Below, piece after piece: positions 14,446 to 15,324 of a stretch of 15,324 bases of DNA. Made by a program: the position numbers and the translations under genes. This stretch comes from JANYCG01 sp031431035 (GTDB lineage Bacteria; Pseudomonadota; Gammaproteobacteria; Burkholderiales; Burkholderiaceae_C), in contig JANPCR010000025.1 in the NCBI GenBank assembly GCA_031431035.1, forward strand, positions 1 through 15,324, read 5' to 3'. How positions within the stretch are numbered: the stretch's first letter is position 1; each line of letters begins with the position of its first letter. The notes beneath the pieces were generated by a model that was not told the origin of the DNA, did no database searches, and was given only the letters and a program-made list of their open reading frames with translations.

Positions 14446-14584
14446 GCCGATTTTGAGAAAAAAAGAACCTGCAGGTTCTTTTTTTCTGAAAAACCTCCAA
14501 AATCGGCAAAATATGAACAAAATAGGCCTCTAGCTCCCGAATTTATTCAATAGTTTGCTATATATTAAATAGCATTAAATTCAA
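14446..14584. repeat. Two-module intergenic repeat element, copy 2
   Basis: Second copy of the element at 831-960, downstream of the LysR gene. Module A has an outer perfect 10-bp stem GCCGATTTTG (14446-14455) against CAAAATCGGC (14498-14507) around a perfect 28-base palindrome. Module B (14522-14579) begins ATAGGCCTCTAGCTC and carries the hairpin GCTAT (14557-14561)/ATAGC (14569-14573). The outer stem sequence differs from copy 1 although both copies can form one. The element ends with AGCATTAAATTCAA, also present at 13326-13339. Confidence 0.75.
14458..14485 (+). terminator. Rho-independent terminator, inner palindrome of repeat copy 2
   Basis: The 14-base arm AAAAAAAGAACCTG is followed by its exact reverse complement, ending in seven T. 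It lies about 70 bases after the LysR stop and, being perfectly palindromic with A- and T-runs, could terminate transcription from both directions. Confidence 0.75.
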
Positions 14585-14600
14585 GCCTGATTCGACTTCT

Positions 14601-14766
14601 AGGGAAGCTCTGCATAACTCATCGCGGAATCGTGTAGTACCGGATCGGGATGGGATGCAAGGCGGTTTTTACAGCAAATATCGAGAATATTTGCAATAAA
14701 ACCAACGCCGCAGACCGCCCGAGACCGGACTATCACGAACCGCGAGGGGTTATGCAGAGCTTCCCT
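14601..14766. mobile_element. MITE-like 166-bp near-palindromic element
   Basis: Perfect 18-bp terminal inverted repeats AGGGAAGCTCTGCATAAC (14601-14618) and its complement (14749-14766) bound a stretch that remains partly self-complementary throughout (TCGCGG, TCGTG, TCGGG, GGTTTT blocks on each side) to a central hairpin GCAAATAT (14674-14681)/ATATTTGC (14687-14694) with a 5-base loop. It has no coding capacity. These are the features of a miniature inverted-repeat element mobilised by a transposase elsewhere; the family (perhaps IS5-like ends) is a guess. No convincing target-site duplication is seen: flanks are TTCT on the left and GAGG on the right. It ends six bases from the trmL stop codon and could act as a hairpin for that transcript. 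Confidence 0.7.
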
Positions 14767-14772
14767 GAGGGC

Positions 14773-15246
14773 TCAGACCGATCCCGCTGCAAAGCCCGTC
14801 TGCCGCCAAGCCTCAAACACGGTCACTGCGACCGAGTTGGACAAATTCAGGCTGCGCTGGCCGCTGACCATGGGCAATTTCAGGCATCGGGCGGGGTCAA
14901 AACTGGCGCGAACAGCCTCGCTCAAGCCTTTGGTTTCAGAGCCAAACACCAGCCAATCGCCGGGCTCGAACCGCGCGTCAAAAACGCTGGTTGTGGCTCG
15001 CGTGGTCAAGGCGAACCGACGCGCAGCCTGCGGCTTTTCACTGGCTAAAAAGGCGTCCCAATTGGCATGAAGGCGCACCTGCGCGTACTCGTGGTAGTCC
15101 AGCCCGGCGCGTTTGAGCTGGCGGTCGTCCATGCTGAAACCCAGCGGTTCGATCAAATGCAAATGGCAGCCGGTATTGGCGGCAAGCCGAATCACATTGC
15201 CCGTGTTGGGCGGAATTTCAGGCTCGAACAGGACAATATTGAACAT
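14773..15246 (-). CDS. trmL: tRNA (cytidine/uridine-34 2'-O)-methyltransferase TrmL
   Basis: A 157-residue SPOUT methyltransferase, the normal length of TrmL (YibK). It starts MFNIVLFEPEIPPNTGNVIRLAANTG, the family's conserved N terminus, so the ATG at 15246 is used; the frame is open to a TTG at 15282 but the added residues look unrelated. The SAM-binding knot motifs are visible: VFGSETKGL around residues 99-107 and LPMVSGQRSLNLSNSVAV near 123-140. TrmL methylates the wobble ribose of tRNA-Leu isoacceptors. The stop codon is six bases from a MITE-like element, so the insertion did not disrupt the gene but replaced its immediate 3' flank. Confidence 0.95.
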   Translation of the reverse strand: MFNIVLFEPEIPPNTGNVIRLAANTGCHLHLIEPLGFSMDDRQLKRAGLDYHEYAQVRLHANWDAFLASEKPQAARRFALTTRATTSVFDARFEPGDWLVFGSETKGLSEAVRASFDPARCLKLPMVSGQRSLNLSNSVAVTVFEAWRQTGFAAGSV

Positions 15247-15299
15247 CGTGCCGAATTGTCGCCGCCTGAAGCGGGCTATCAAAGCTAGCGGTCAAAACT

Positions 15300-15323
15300 G
15301 GCGGCAAAGGTGGCGGCAAAGGT
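15300..15323. repeat. 12-base tandem repeat at the window edge
   Basis: GGCGGCAAAGGT occurs twice in tandem (15300-15311, 15312-15323) and may continue outside the window. It lies about 55 bases upstream of trmL. On the minus strand one frame reads TFAATFAASFDR then a stop at 15285-15287, so this could be the 3' end of an upstream gene; too little is visible to decide. Confidence 0.6.
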
Positions 15324-15324
15324 G

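Noticed and set aside
13961..14533. A 190-codon plus-strand frame in the second half of the LysR gene running into the repeat
   Set aside because: Frame-shifted shadow of the LysR effector domain with Arg/Gly/His-rich translation; the LysR frame runs intact to 14387.
14650..15048. A plus-strand frame starting inside the MITE-like element and running antisense to trmL
   Set aside because: Composed of palindrome sequence plus antisense trmL; no ribosome binding site and no domain.

Overview
The window looks like a chromosomal segment of a betaproteobacterium, most likely Comamonadaceae (Burkholderiales). The basis is recognition of housekeeping proteins (RuvA/RuvB, PhoH, YbeY, Dtd, TrmL, TtcA, a DUF4148 exported protein) plus moderately GC-rich genes separated by markedly AT-rich spacers. 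Genus and species cannot be fixed by reading alone. No rRNA, tRNA, CRISPR array, prophage or complete insertion sequence was seen.

Layout, left to right. (1) 1-819: the 3' end of ttcA (tRNA thiolation), tightly followed by a histidine phosphatase. (2) 820-1109: an AT-rich spacer with copy 1 of a two-module hairpin repeat. (3) 1110-2966: a long membrane protein joining a sterol-desaturase/alkylglycerol-monooxygenase-like domain to a YhhN/TMEM86 (lysoplasmalogenase-like) domain. (4) 3003-5473, minus strand: ruvA, an AbrB-type antitoxin, a PIN-domain toxin and ruvB, so a toxin-antitoxin pair sits between the two Holliday-junction helicase genes. (5) 5551-7083: phoH-ybeY, divergent from ruvA. (6) 7127-7588: dtd, minus strand. 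(7) 7781-9391: a membrane histidine-kinase-like protein whose phosphoacceptor histidine position reads glutamine. (8) 9426-11279: a KefB/KefC-type K+/H+ antiporter, minus strand, convergent with the kinase across a 3 x 13-bp tandem repeat. (9) 11374-12617: an orphan ParA ATPase and a MaoC-like hydratase. (10) 12803-13183: an exported DUF4148 protein with three 36-residue repeats, divergent from a LysR regulator (13467-14387). (11) 14388-14772: copy 2 of the hairpin repeat, then a 166-bp near-palindromic MITE-like element abutting the 3' end of trmL (14773-15246, minus strand).

Functionally the region is mostly stable core genes: DNA repair, tRNA and rRNA quality control, K+ efflux. The accessory signal lies in (a) the toxin-antitoxin pair inside ruvAB, (b) the ether-lipid-type domain fusion, (c) the His-less kinase, and (d) several small repeats concentrated at gene ends: the paired hairpin element, the MITE-like palindrome, and 9-, 12- and 13-bp tandem repeats.
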